Below, in pieces: positions 10,569-19,931 of a stretch of DNA of 64,000 nucleotides (within the stretch, counting starts at the first letter, position 1; every line of letters starts with the position of its first letter). The stretch covers positions 1 through 64,000 of the forward strand of contig NZ_CANRNX010000003.1 of assembly GCF_947632075.1 (NCBI RefSeq), in the 5' to 3' direction. The notes under the pieces were generated by a model. That model was not told the origin of the DNA and made no database searches. It saw nothing but the letters and a program-made list of their open reading frames with translations. Made by a program: the position numbers and the translations under genes. Source of the stretch: an uncultured Flavobacterium sp. GTDB taxonomy: Bacteria > Bacteroidota > Bacteroidia > Flavobacteriales > Flavobacteriaceae.

Positions 10569-10571
10569 AAA

Positions 10572-11546
10572 ATGAGTATTTTCAACAAACGCATCAACTA
10601 CAAACCCTTCGAATATCCTGAAGTTTTAGAGTTCACAAATGCTATTAATCAATCTTTTTGGGTACATTCTGAAATCGATTTCACAGCTGATATTCAAGAT
10701 TTTCATTCACACCTAACACCTCACGAACAAGAAACAGTTAAACGTAGTTTACTTGCGATCGCACAGATTGAAGTGAATGTAAAAACTTTTTGGGGCGATT
10801 TATATTTGCATCTTCCAAAACCTGAATTTAATGGTTTAGGAAGTACGTTTGCCGAATGTGAATTTCGCCATTCCGAGGCATATTCGCGTTTGTTAGAAGT
10901 TTTAGGATATAATAATGAATTCGAAAAAGTAATTGATATTCCGGTTATTGCTAAACGAATTCAGTATTTATCGAACGCATTAAAAAACTCAAAATCTGAC
11001 AATAAAAAAGACTATTTAAAATCGTTAATATTATTTACCATTTTAATTGAAAACGTTTCACTATTTAGTCAATTCGCAATCATTTTATCGTTTACTCGCT
11101 TTAAAGGAGTAATGAAAAACGTAAGTAATATTATTGCTTGGACATCAATCGACGAGCAAATACATGCAAACGGCGGCATTTACATCATCAACAAAATTAG
11201 AGAAGAATTTCCAGATTATTTTGACACTGAAACCATTCAAGAAATTAATGAAATTGTACTTCATTCTATAAACATAGAAGCTGAAATTCTAGATTGGATT
11301 TTTGAGTTTGGTGAATTAGACACCATTTCAAAACAAAACTTATTAAACTTTATGAAATTTAGAATAGACGAAAGCTTACAAAAAATAAACCTTTCAAAAT
11401 TATTCTTCATTACAGAAGAAAACTACCAACCGATGATTTGGTTTGAAGAAGAAATTTTTGCAAATAGCTTAGATGATTTTTTTGCAAAACGACCAGTAGA
11501 ATATACTAAACATGACAAAAGTATAACTGCAGACGATTTATTTTAA
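10572..11546 (+). CDS. nrdB: Class I ribonucleotide reductase small subunit (start moved from TTG 10548 to ATG 10572)
   Basis: ECEFRHSEAYSRLLEVLG metal/tyrosyl-radical motif; SIDEQIHANGG. Confidence 0.92.
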   Translation: MSIFNKRINYKPFEYPEVLEFTNAINQSFWVHSEIDFTADIQDFHSHLTPHEQETVKRSLLAIAQIEVNVKTFWGDLYLHLPKPEFNGLGSTFAECEFRHSEAYSRLLEVLGYNNEFEKVIDIPVIAKRIQYLSNALKNSKSDNKKDYLKSLILFTILIENVSLFSQFAIILSFTRFKGVMKNVSNIIAWTSIDEQIHANGGIYIINKIREEFPDYFDTETIQEINEIVLHSINIEAEILDWIFEFGELDTISKQNLLNFMKFRIDESLQKINLSKLFFITEENYQPMIWFEEEIFANSLDDFFAKRPVEYTKHDKSITADDLF

Positions 11547-11565
11547 TTCAACTCAAACAGAAATT

Positions 11566-13212
11566 ATGAAAAGATTATGGTGGCTTAACGAAGAAAGCGA
11601 ACAAATATTAAACAGAGGTTATTTATTAAAAGGAGAAACTACTCGAAAAGCAATAGAGCGTATAGCTTCTGCTGCTGCAAAAAGATTGTACAAACCAGAA
11701 CTTACTGAAGCTTTTATTGAAATGATTGAAAAAGGTTGGATGAGTTTATCGTCTCCTATTTGGGCAAATATGGGAACCGAACGCGGTTTACCTATTTCAT
11801 GTTTCAATGTTTATGTTCCTGATAATATTGAAAGTATTACTCATAAACTTGGTGAGGTAATTATGCAAACAAAAATTGGTGGTGGAACTTCTGGTTATTT
11901 TGGCGAATTGCGTGAACGAGGTAGTGCTGTAACTGACAATGGAAAAAGTAGTGGAGCGGTTAGTTTCATGAAATTATTTGATACCGCTATGGATACTATC
12001 TCTCAAGGAGGTGTTCGTCGAGGTGCTTTTGCAGCATATTTAGATATTGACCATGATGATATTAAAGAATTTTTAGACATAAAAAACATCGGTAATCCCA
12101 TTCAAAATTTATTTACCGGAGTTTGTGTTCCTGATTATTGGATGCAAGACATGATTGACGGAGATAGAGATAAACGTGAGATTTGGGCTAAAGTTTTAGA
12201 AAGTCGTCAACAAAAGGGATTACCTTATATTTTCTTTACAGACAATATCAATCGAAATAAACCTCAAGTTTATAAAGATAAAGAAATGCAAATTTTCTCT
12301 AGCAACTTGTGTTCAGAAATCGCATTACCTTCTTCAGCAAACGAATCATTTATTTGTTGTTTATCTTCAATGAACTTAGAATTGTATGACGATTGGAAAG
12401 ACACAGAAGCAGTTAAATTAGCTATTTTCTTTTTAGATGCTGTTTTACAAGAATTTATTGCAAAAACAGAAGACAATTACTATTTAAAGTCAGCCAATAC
12501 ATTTGCTGAAAATCACCGTGCACTTGGTTTAGGAGTTATGGGTTGGCATTCGTATTTGCAAAAAAACAAAATTGCATTCGAAAGTTTAGATGCTAAAATG
12601 CACACGAATAAAATTTTTAGTAATATTCAAGAAAAATCAATTAAGGCTTCTCAAGAATTAGCTCGTATTTATGGTGAACCTGAAGTTTTAAAAGGTTACG
12701 GATTACGTAACACAACCTTAATGGCAATTGCTCCAACAACCTCATCTTCTGCTATTTTAGGTCAAACTTCACCAGGAATTGAACCTTACAGCAGTAATTA
12801 TTACAAAGCTGGTTTAGCGAAGGGTAATTTTATGCGTAAAAATAAATACTTGAAAGCTTTACTTGAAGAAAAAGGAATAGATAATGAAGAAACTTGGAGA
12901 AGCATTATGTTAAATCACGGCAGTGTTCAACATTTAGAATCGCTGACTCAAGAAGAAAAAGATATTTTTAAAACGTTTAAAGAAATTAGCCAGTATGAAA
13001 TTATTTTACAAGCATCTATACGCCAAAAATATATAGATCAGGCACAAAGTTTAAACCTAAATATTCCAGCAAATGTTCCGGTAAAAGAAGTAAATCGTTT
13101 GATGATTGAAGCTTGGAAACTAGGAATTAAAACTTTGTATTATCAACGCAGTCAAAGCGTATCAAAAGAATTTGTAACAAACCTTGTTACTTGTTTAAGT
13201 TGTGAAGCTTAA
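11566..13212 (+). CDS. nrdA: Class I ribonucleotide reductase large subunit without N-terminal ATP-cone
   Basis: LPISCFNVYVPDN, GGTSGYFGELR, IAPTTSSSAILGQTSPGIEPYSSNYY; C-terminal CLSCEA redox pair; only 548 aa. Confidence 0.93.
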   Translation: MKRLWWLNEESEQILNRGYLLKGETTRKAIERIASAAAKRLYKPELTEAFIEMIEKGWMSLSSPIWANMGTERGLPISCFNVYVPDNIESITHKLGEVIMQTKIGGGTSGYFGELRERGSAVTDNGKSSGAVSFMKLFDTAMDTISQGGVRRGAFAAYLDIDHDDIKEFLDIKNIGNPIQNLFTGVCVPDYWMQDMIDGDRDKREIWAKVLESRQQKGLPYIFFTDNINRNKPQVYKDKEMQIFSSNLCSEIALPSSANESFICCLSSMNLELYDDWKDTEAVKLAIFFLDAVLQEFIAKTEDNYYLKSANTFAENHRALGLGVMGWHSYLQKNKIAFESLDAKMHTNKIFSNIQEKSIKASQELARIYGEPEVLKGYGLRNTTLMAIAPTTSSSAILGQTSPGIEPYSSNYYKAGLAKGNFMRKNKYLKALLEEKGIDNEETWRSIMLNHGSVQHLESLTQEEKDIFKTFKEISQYEIILQASIRQKYIDQAQSLNLNIPANVPVKEVNRLMIEAWKLGIKTLYYQRSQSVSKEFVTNLVTCLSCEA

Positions 13213-13285
13213 AAAAGCATATTAATTATTTTATTCTTAAAATAAGTAAGTGATGTGTAAAAAAATAAAAAAAAATACCATTTAT

Positions 13286-13314
13286 AATTTATGAAAATGT
13301 TTATTTCATAAATT
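13286..13314. repeat. 11-bp perfect inverted repeat AATTTATGAAA-N7-TTTCATAAATT
   Basis: Direct reading upstream of the thioesterase gene. Confidence 0.6.
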
Positions 13315-13336
13315 GTAAAAATCAAAATATAAAAAA

Positions 13337-13726
13337 ATGACGATAGAAGAAAGAATTAAAAAATCAGAAACGAGTATTTTCAAAGCAGTTTTTCCTAATA
13401 CAACCAATCATTACGATACGCTTTTCGGTGGAACTGCCATGCACATGATGGACGAAGTGGCTTTTATTACAGCTACCCGTTTTTCACGGCAAACGATGGT
13501 TACGGTTTCGTCTGACCGTATCGATTTTAATAAACCTATTCCTGCTGGAACTATTGTTGAATTAGTAGGTAAAGTAACCCATGTTGGAAACACGAGCTTA
13601 AAAGTAGAAGTAGAAATTTTTGTAGAGCAAATGTATGAAGATGTTAGGTATTTAGCTGTAAAAGGTCAATTCTCTTTTGTTGCATTAGATGACAATAAGA
13701 AACCAACCAAAGTTTTTAAAGAATAA
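13337..13726 (+). CDS. Acyl-CoA thioesterase (hotdog fold, YciA/BACH family)
   Basis: FPNTTNHYDTLFGGTAMHMMDEVAFITATRFSR. Confidence 0.9.
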   Translation: MTIEERIKKSETSIFKAVFPNTTNHYDTLFGGTAMHMMDEVAFITATRFSRQTMVTVSSDRIDFNKPIPAGTIVELVGKVTHVGNTSLKVEVEIFVEQMYEDVRYLAVKGQFSFVALDDNKKPTKVFKE

Positions 13727-13755
13727 AAAAGGAAGCCTTTTCAGCTTCCTTTTTT
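13725..13755. terminator. Bidirectional terminator, GGAAGC hairpin copy 1
   Basis: AAAAAAGGAAGCCTTTTCAGCTTCCTTTTTT. Confidence 0.85.
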
Positions 13756-13757
13756 AT

Positions 13758-14294
13758 TTAATATTCAGACTTCAACAAATAATTAAACAATTCTATATAC
13801 ATTTTAGTTTTATAAATCTGAAAAGAATTTAAAGATTCTAAGCTCTCAAATTTTCTTCCTGAAAAATAAATAATTCGATTACCAAAAAAATAATATTCCT
13901 CTTTAGTTACATTCACTTCACTAATAGTAAGAACTTTTTGATTAGATAAAAATTTCACTTCTTGAAAATGTTTTTCTTCTAAAACAAATGACAATTGTTT
14001 ATTAGCTAAATACAAAATTGTAAATTCTTCAGCGAAAGGAACACCGTAATTAATTTCAATTTTTTCTAAAACATCGTTTAGATAGAAATGTTTTATTGAA
14101 TTAGCCTCAAGATGAAATTCATCATTAGATATTATTTCAACTTCATCCCAATTTTCAATCGAATCAATTCTATTCTTATTTTCTAATATAGAATTTTCAA
14201 TTTGAATGTAATCTATTTCTAACTTTTCTTTATTATGATTACAAGAGATCAAAACAAAAACATTCAATAAAACAACAAAACAGAATCTTACCAT
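13758..14294 (-). CDS. Hypothetical lipoprotein
   Basis: Lipobox VFVLISC; no family recognised. Confidence 0.7.
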   Translation of the reverse strand: MVRFCFVVLLNVFVLISCNHNKEKLEIDYIQIENSILENKNRIDSIENWDEVEIISNDEFHLEANSIKHFYLNDVLEKIEINYGVPFAEEFTILYLANKQLSFVLEEKHFQEVKFLSNQKVLTISEVNVTKEEYYFFGNRIIYFSGRKFESLESLNSFQIYKTKMYIELFNYLLKSEY

Positions 14295-14320
14295 TAACCA
14301 TACTTTTCTTAAAAGTAAAC

Positions 14321-14352
14321 AAAAAAAAGGAAGCCTACTCAGCTTCCTTTTT
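14321..14352. terminator. Terminator, GGAAGC hairpin copy 2
   Basis: AAAAAAAAGGAAGCCTACTCAGCTTCCTTTTT; 17 of 19 stem-loop bases identical to copy 1. Confidence 0.8.
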
Positions 14353-14368
14353 CAATATATAAAAAATT

Positions 14369-15511
14369 TTATTTTAATGCTTGTTCAATATCAGCAATTA
14401 AATCTTCGATATCTTCAACACCAACACTTAAACGAACCATGTCGTCTGTTACACCAATTTCTGCACGCTTTTCTGCAGGAATTGAAGCGTGTGTCATTAA
14501 AGCTGGGTGATTTGCCAAAGATTCAACGCCTCCTAAAGATTCTGCCAAAGTAAATACTTTTAAGTTCTCTAAGAACTTAATCGCATCTGCTTTAGCACCA
14601 GATTTAAATGTGAAAGAAACCATTCCACCAAAACCTTTAGACATTTGCTTTTTAGCTAAGTCATGTTGTGGATGCGAAGGTAATCCTGGGTATAAAACTT
14701 GATCAATTAACGGATGTTGCTCTAAATATTCAGCTACTTTTTGTCCGTTTAAACAATGACGCTCTACACGTAAATGCAAAGTTTTAATTCCGCGTAAAAC
14801 CAAGAAACTTTCTTGCGGTCCTAAAGTAGCTCCGGTTGCGAATTGTGTAAAATGTAACTGTTTTCCTAATTCTTCATCTTTAATAACTAAAGCACCAGCA
14901 ATAACATCTGAATGTCCACCTAAATATTTAGTAGCCGAATGCATAACAATATCAGCACCTGAATCTAAAGGTTTTTGTAAATACGGAGTTGCAAAAGTAT
15001 TATCAACCGCGAATAAAATATTGTTTTGTTTAGTGATTTTTGCAATCGCTTCGATATCTGCTAATTTCATTAACGGATTTGTTGGCGTTTCAATCCACAC
15101 TAATTTTGTATTTTCATTTATTTTAGATTGGAATAACTCTAAATCATTCATATTAATGAAATGGAATTTAATTCCTAAATCTTGATAAAAACGAGTGAAT
15201 AAACGGTAAGTTCCACCGTATAAATCATCCATTGCAATAACTTCATCGTTTGGTTTTAATAAACGTAAAACACAATCAATTGCTGCTAAACCAGATGAAA
15301 ACGCTAAACCACGCGCACCGTTTTCAATACTTTCTAATGCATGTTCTAAAGCTGTACGTGTTGGATTATCTGCTCTACTATATTCGTAACCTGTGTGAAC
15401 TCCCGGACTTTTCTGTGCAAAAGTTGATGTATGATAAATTGGTGGCATTACCGCTCCAGTACTTGGATCGTGATGTTGCCCACCATGAATTACTTTCGTA
15501 TTAAATTTCAT
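14369..15511 (-). CDS. Cystathionine gamma-synthase / gamma-lyase family PLP enzyme
   Basis: YEYSRADNPTRTALE, MHSATKYLGGHSDVIAGA PLP-lysine motif. Confidence 0.92.
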   Translation of the reverse strand: MKFNTKVIHGGQHHDPSTGAVMPPIYHTSTFAQKSPGVHTGYEYSRADNPTRTALEHALESIENGARGLAFSSGLAAIDCVLRLLKPNDEVIAMDDLYGGTYRLFTRFYQDLGIKFHFINMNDLELFQSKINENTKLVWIETPTNPLMKLADIEAIAKITKQNNILFAVDNTFATPYLQKPLDSGADIVMHSATKYLGGHSDVIAGALVIKDEELGKQLHFTQFATGATLGPQESFLVLRGIKTLHLRVERHCLNGQKVAEYLEQHPLIDQVLYPGLPSHPQHDLAKKQMSKGFGGMVSFTFKSGAKADAIKFLENLKVFTLAESLGGVESLANHPALMTHASIPAEKRAEIGVTDDMVRLSVGVEDIEDLIADIEQALK

Positions 15512-15597
15512 AACTAAAACGTTTTTTAAAAATAATCACAAAGATACTTTTTATGAAGGAAATATTATAGATTTGTTTCATATTAACAAAAAATTAT

Positions 15598-16359
15598 ATG
15601 ACCAAAAAATTACTTTTATTAATCTGTTTTTCAACACTATTATTCAGTTGTAGCAAAAAAGAAACTTGGCAATTAGAAACTAAAACATACCTATTAAAAA
15701 CTTCACTTCCGTGTAAAGGTGACGAGTGTAGTTATGTTGAATTCAATATTCCTACAATAATATCTGAAGATGAAAATTTAAAAAAGATAAATCAAATTGT
15801 TCTTGATACTGTAAAAAAACACATCGGCTTTGAAAGTAATGCTTCAGAGATTAAAAACTACGAAGATTTAGCACATTCTTTCATCAATTCATACGACGAA
15901 ATTAAACGTGCATTTCCGAATGAACCACTACCTTGGGAAGCTTCTGTTGACGGAACTTTTGAAATTTTTAATAGCAAAAGCATTAACATTGTATTGAATT
16001 ACTACACTTTTACAGGTGGTGCGCACGGAAACGAAGGTGTTATTTCATTATTTTATAATTTAGAAAACGGCAAATCCATTACTCAAAAAGATTTGTTTTT
16101 AGATTATGAAGGTTTTAAAAAAATTGCCGAACGTGATTTTAGAACTTCAGTGAATTTATCTCCAACAGATGACATCAATAAAAACGGAAATTTATTTAAG
16201 GATAAACAATTTAGTTTACCACAAAATATAATCATTACGCAAAATGAAATAATTTTGCATTATAATAAATACGAAATAGCACCCTATTCGTCTGGAACAA
16301 CTATTTTAAAATTCCCGATGAAAACTTTTAAAAAATATTTAAATCCACTTTATTTCTAA
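15598..16359 (+). CDS. DUF3298/DUF4163-like (RsiV-type) lipoprotein
   Basis: Lipobox STLLFSC; TGGAHGNEGVISLFYNLENGKSITQKDLF. Confidence 0.8.
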   Translation: MTKKLLLLICFSTLLFSCSKKETWQLETKTYLLKTSLPCKGDECSYVEFNIPTIISEDENLKKINQIVLDTVKKHIGFESNASEIKNYEDLAHSFINSYDEIKRAFPNEPLPWEASVDGTFEIFNSKSINIVLNYYTFTGGAHGNEGVISLFYNLENGKSITQKDLFLDYEGFKKIAERDFRTSVNLSPTDDINKNGNLFKDKQFSLPQNIIITQNEIILHYNKYEIAPYSSGTTILKFPMKTFKKYLNPLYF

Positions 16360-16369
16360 AATTTGAATT

Positions 16370-17839
16370 TTGAGCATTTATAAAAAACTTTTCGGTCAAA
16401 CAATAATTTACGGAATTGCTACTGTTGTTCCAAAAATGATCGGTTTCATCATGGCACCGTATCACATCAACTGGCTGCCGAAAGATGCTTACGCAGATTA
16501 CACTTTAATTTTTTCTTGGATGATGTTTTTTAATGTCATTTTATCATTCGGAATGGAAACCGCTTTCTTCAGATTTTACAACAAAAAAGAAAATAAAAAC
16601 GAAGTGATAAACAATACCATTTTATTTTTAATGGCTGTCTGTGGTATTTTTTTAGGAGGAATTTATCTTTTTAAAGAATACGTTGATTTGTATTTTGGAA
16701 TTCCACCAATAGTTGTTAGTTATCTAATTTGGATTTTAGTTTTAGACACCTTAGTTGTTATTCCGTTTGCTATTTTACGAGCACAACAAAGACCTATAAA
16801 ATACAGTTTTATAAAAATAACCAATGTATTTATAAATGCCGGATTAACAGTTATTCTGCTGTATTCAATCCCAAACTTTTTAACTCAGAATCCAACAAAC
16901 GAATTTGCTAAATATTATAATTCAGATTTTAAAGTTGGTTATTTATTTCTATCTAACCTAGTTGCCAGCGGCGTAACCTTAATTTTACTTTCCAATCATT
17001 ATTTAAAGTTGAAATTCAAATTCAACAAATCATTATGGAAAGAAATGATTATTTATAGTTTCCCCGTAATGATTGGAGGGTTAGCTTTTGTAATTAACGA
17101 AACTTTTGATAAAGTTTTTCTAAAAGAATTGCTTCCTGAAAATTTCAAAGATTTAGGTTTAGCAAGTTATGGAGCTATTTATAAAATCGGTGTTTTCATG
17201 GTTTTATTCCGAACGGCTTACTCAATGGGAATTGAACCCTTCTTTTTCAGTTACGCAAAAAATGACGACGCACCTATTAAATATGCAACGGTTACAAAAT
17301 ATTTTGTGATTTTTGGAAGTTTAGCCATGTTAACCATTGTTATCTTAGCCGATGTTATTAAAATCATTTATATTCCGCAAAAAGATTATTGGTTTGCAAT
17401 GGAAATTGTTCCTTATGTAATTTTAGCAAACTTAATGTTAGGTATTTACACCAACTTATCGGTTTGGTATAAAATTCAAGACAAAACAAAAATAGGAGCC
17501 TATATTTCAATCATCGGAGCAATTGTGACTGTTGTATTAAATTTCATCTTAATTCCAACAATCGGATTAACAGGAGCGGCCATTACCACCTTGATTGCTT
17601 ATGCTAGTATGATGTTAATTTCATACATTATAGGCCAAAAATCATATCCAATTCCCTACGATAAAAAAGCCATCGGATTGTATTTAGGAACATCAATCGT
17701 ATTCGCATTCACGTATTTTTATAAATTTAGAGATAATTATTTTATAGGAATTACTTTCCTTCTTATCTTCGTAGCAATGATTTATTACAACGAAAAAGTA
17801 ATGATTCAACGAATGCTTAAATCTGTTCTTAAAAAATGA
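16370..17839 (+). CDS. Polysaccharide flippase (Wzx/MATE-like), TTG start
   Basis: About 12-14 TM helices; [26 protein letters not shown]; the TTG yields the family-typical N-terminus. Confidence 0.88.
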   Translation: MSIYKKLFGQTIIYGIATVVPKMIGFIMAPYHINWLPKDAYADYTLIFSWMMFFNVILSFGMETAFFRFYNKKENKNEVINNTILFLMAVCGIFLGGIYLFKEYVDLYFGIPPIVVSYLIWILVLDTLVVIPFAILRAQQRPIKYSFIKITNVFINAGLTVILLYSIPNFLTQNPTNEFAKYYNSDFKVGYLFLSNLVASGVTLILLSNHYLKLKFKFNKSLWKEMIIYSFPVMIGGLAFVINETFDKVFLKELLPENFKDLGLASYGAIYKIGVFMVLFRTAYSMGIEPFFFSYAKNDDAPIKYATVTKYFVIFGSLAMLTIVILADVIKIIYIPQKDYWFAMEIVPYVILANLMLGIYTNLSVWYKIQDKTKIGAYISIIGAIVTVVLNFILIPTIGLTGAAITTLIAYASMMLISYIIGQKSYPIPYDKKAIGLYLGTSIVFAFTYFYKFRDNYFIGITFLLIFVAMIYYNEKVMIQRMLKSVLKK

Positions 17840-18270
17840 AAATAAATATCATCAATAAATCGCAACATCCATTACCAAGCTATGAAACAATTGCTTCTGC
17901 CGGAATGGATTTACGTGCAAACATCAACGAACCAATTACGTTACAACCAATGCAACGCGCTTTAATTCCAACCGGATTATTCATAGAATTACCAATTGGT
18001 TTTGAAGCTCAAGTACGCCCAAGAAGCGGATTAGCGTTAAAAAAAGGAATTACTTGTTTAAATTCACCAGGAACTGTTGATGCAGATTACCGTGGTGAAG
18101 TTGGCGTAATCTTAGCCAATTTATCTACAGAACCTTTTATAGTTGAAAACGGCGAACGCATTGCACAAATGATTATTGCAAAGCATGAACGTGCGGAATG
18201 GATTGAAGTAGAAGAATTATCAACAACAGAACGCGGTGCTGGCGGATTTGGTAGCACGGGTGTAAAATAA
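17836..18270 (+). CDS. dut: dUTP diphosphatase
   Basis: [43 protein letters not shown] motifs; ATGA overlap with the flippase stop. Confidence 0.97.
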   Translation: MKINIINKSQHPLPSYETIASAGMDLRANINEPITLQPMQRALIPTGLFIELPIGFEAQVRPRSGLALKKGITCLNSPGTVDADYRGEVGVILANLSTEPFIVENGERIAQMIIAKHERAEWIEVEELSTTERGAGGFGSTGVK

Positions 18271-18279
18271 TTTTATAAG

Positions 18280-18828
18280 ATGCGAATCAAATTTTCTTTC
18301 ATATTGTCACTATGTATTCTTCTTGTAACTTCGTGTTCTAAAGAAAAAGTAGATTATTTCAATCAATTTACAGAAAACATTGGAGTAATTGAATTTGAAA
18401 AGACAATTGATTCTGACGAAAACTACAGCTTCGACAAACCATCTGATTGGTATTTTACATTGTTTGAACAAAAAAATAATATCAACTTCGAACACGTATA
18501 TAGTAAAGATAACAATAATCGATTTACAGTTTTTAAGATTAAATCTGACGAAGATTTAAATCAATTAAGCGAAATTCTTATCGAAAATACAAGAACACAA
18601 CTTTTACCAATTATAGAAGGTTTAGAAATATTAGGAAATGGAGAAACAAATTTTTTAAGATATCCTTCTTATTATTATCACACTCAGGACGCACAAGGAT
18701 CTAATGTAGTTAGTTTTATTTTGAAAAGTAAACAATACGACCATTATTATCGTGTTATAATAGAAGCCGATAAAAAAAATCTACCAACAATGTTACATTG
18801 TTTAACAACTTTTGAAATTTTAAAATAA
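18280..18828 (+). CDS. Hypothetical lipoprotein
   Basis: Lipobox ILLVTSC; no family recognised. Confidence 0.75.
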   Translation: MRIKFSFILSLCILLVTSCSKEKVDYFNQFTENIGVIEFEKTIDSDENYSFDKPSDWYFTLFEQKNNINFEHVYSKDNNNRFTVFKIKSDEDLNQLSEILIENTRTQLLPIIEGLEILGNGETNFLRYPSYYYHTQDAQGSNVVSFILKSKQYDHYYRVIIEADKKNLPTMLHCLTTFEILK

Positions 18829-18843
18829 TTTAAAGAAACACAA

Positions 18844-19854
18844 ATGAAAATAATAGTACCAATGGCTGGTCGTGGTTCACGCTTACGTCCGCATACATTA
18901 ACAACACCAAAACCATTAATTCCTATTGCTGGTAAACCAATCGTTCACCGTTTGGTTGAAGATATCGCTAAAGTAATCAATCAACCAATTGATGAAATTG
19001 CTTTTATCATCCACGAAAGTTTCGGAAAAGATGTTGAAAAAGATTTAATTGCTATTGCAGAAAAATTAGGTTCTAAAGGAACTATCTATTACCAAAATGA
19101 AGCTTTAGGAACTGCTCATGCCATTTTATGTGCTAAAGAATCTATGCAAGGACCAATTGTTGTAGCTTACGCTGATACGTTATTCCGTGCAGATTTCTCA
19201 TTAGATGCAACAGCAGATTCTGTAATTTGGGTAAAAGCGGTAGAAGATCCATCTGCTTTTGGAGTAGTTCAATTAAACGATAAAAATGAAATTGTTGATT
19301 TCGTTGAAAAACCAAAAGAATTTGTTTCTGACTTAGCTATTATTGGAATTTACTTCTTTAAATCGGCAGAAAATTTACGTTCAGAATTAGAATATTTATT
19401 AGATAATAACATCGAAAAGGGTGGCGAATATCAATTAACTGATGCTTTAGAAAACATGAAGCAAAAAGGTTTACGTTTTGTTCCTGGAAAAGTTGATGAA
19501 TGGATGGATTGTGGAAATAAAAACGTAACGGTTGACACTAATAACCGTATGTTGAATTTCTTACATGTAGATGGAGAAAACTTAGTTTCAGCTTCTGTAA
19601 TTATTGAAAATTCGACAATTATTGCGCCTTGTTATATCGGAGAAAACGTTACTATTAAAAATGCATCAGTTGGTCCAAATGTTTCTTTAGGAAACAACTG
19701 CAAAGTTGAAAATACTACGATTAAAAACAGTTTAATTCAAACAAATTCAACTATTGTAAATGCAACATTAGATAATGCAATGGTAGGAAATCATGCTAAA
19801 TTTGATGGAAATTTCACAAATATCAGTATTGGAGATTATTCTGTTTTAGAATAA
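18844..19854 (+). CDS. Sugar-phosphate nucleotidyltransferase with C-terminal left-handed beta-helix
   Basis: MKIIVPMAGRGSRLRPHTLTTPKPLIPIAGKP; hexapeptide-type repeats at C-terminus. Confidence 0.93.
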   Translation: MKIIVPMAGRGSRLRPHTLTTPKPLIPIAGKPIVHRLVEDIAKVINQPIDEIAFIIHESFGKDVEKDLIAIAEKLGSKGTIYYQNEALGTAHAILCAKESMQGPIVVAYADTLFRADFSLDATADSVIWVKAVEDPSAFGVVQLNDKNEIVDFVEKPKEFVSDLAIIGIYFFKSAENLRSELEYLLDNNIEKGGEYQLTDALENMKQKGLRFVPGKVDEWMDCGNKNVTVDTNNRMLNFLHVDGENLVSASVIIENSTIIAPCYIGENVTIKNASVGPNVSLGNNCKVENTTIKNSLIQTNSTIVNATLDNAMVGNHAKFDGNFTNISIGDYSVLE

Positions 19855-19867
19855 GCTATCATAATAT

Positions 19868-19903
19868 AAAAATCCGTTTTCGGAATGAAAACGGATTTTT
19901 ATT
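19868..19903. terminator. Intrinsic terminator
   Basis: AAAAATCCGTTTTCGGAATGAAAACGGATTTTT. Confidence 0.85.
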
Positions 19904-19931
19904 TTTATATTGCATTAATAAAATCTCTTAA

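Noticed and set aside
10548-10571. N-terminal extension MFNYKSKK of NrdB from a TTG
   Set aside because: Falls inside the riboswitch expression platform; ATG 10572 gives MSIFNKRINY
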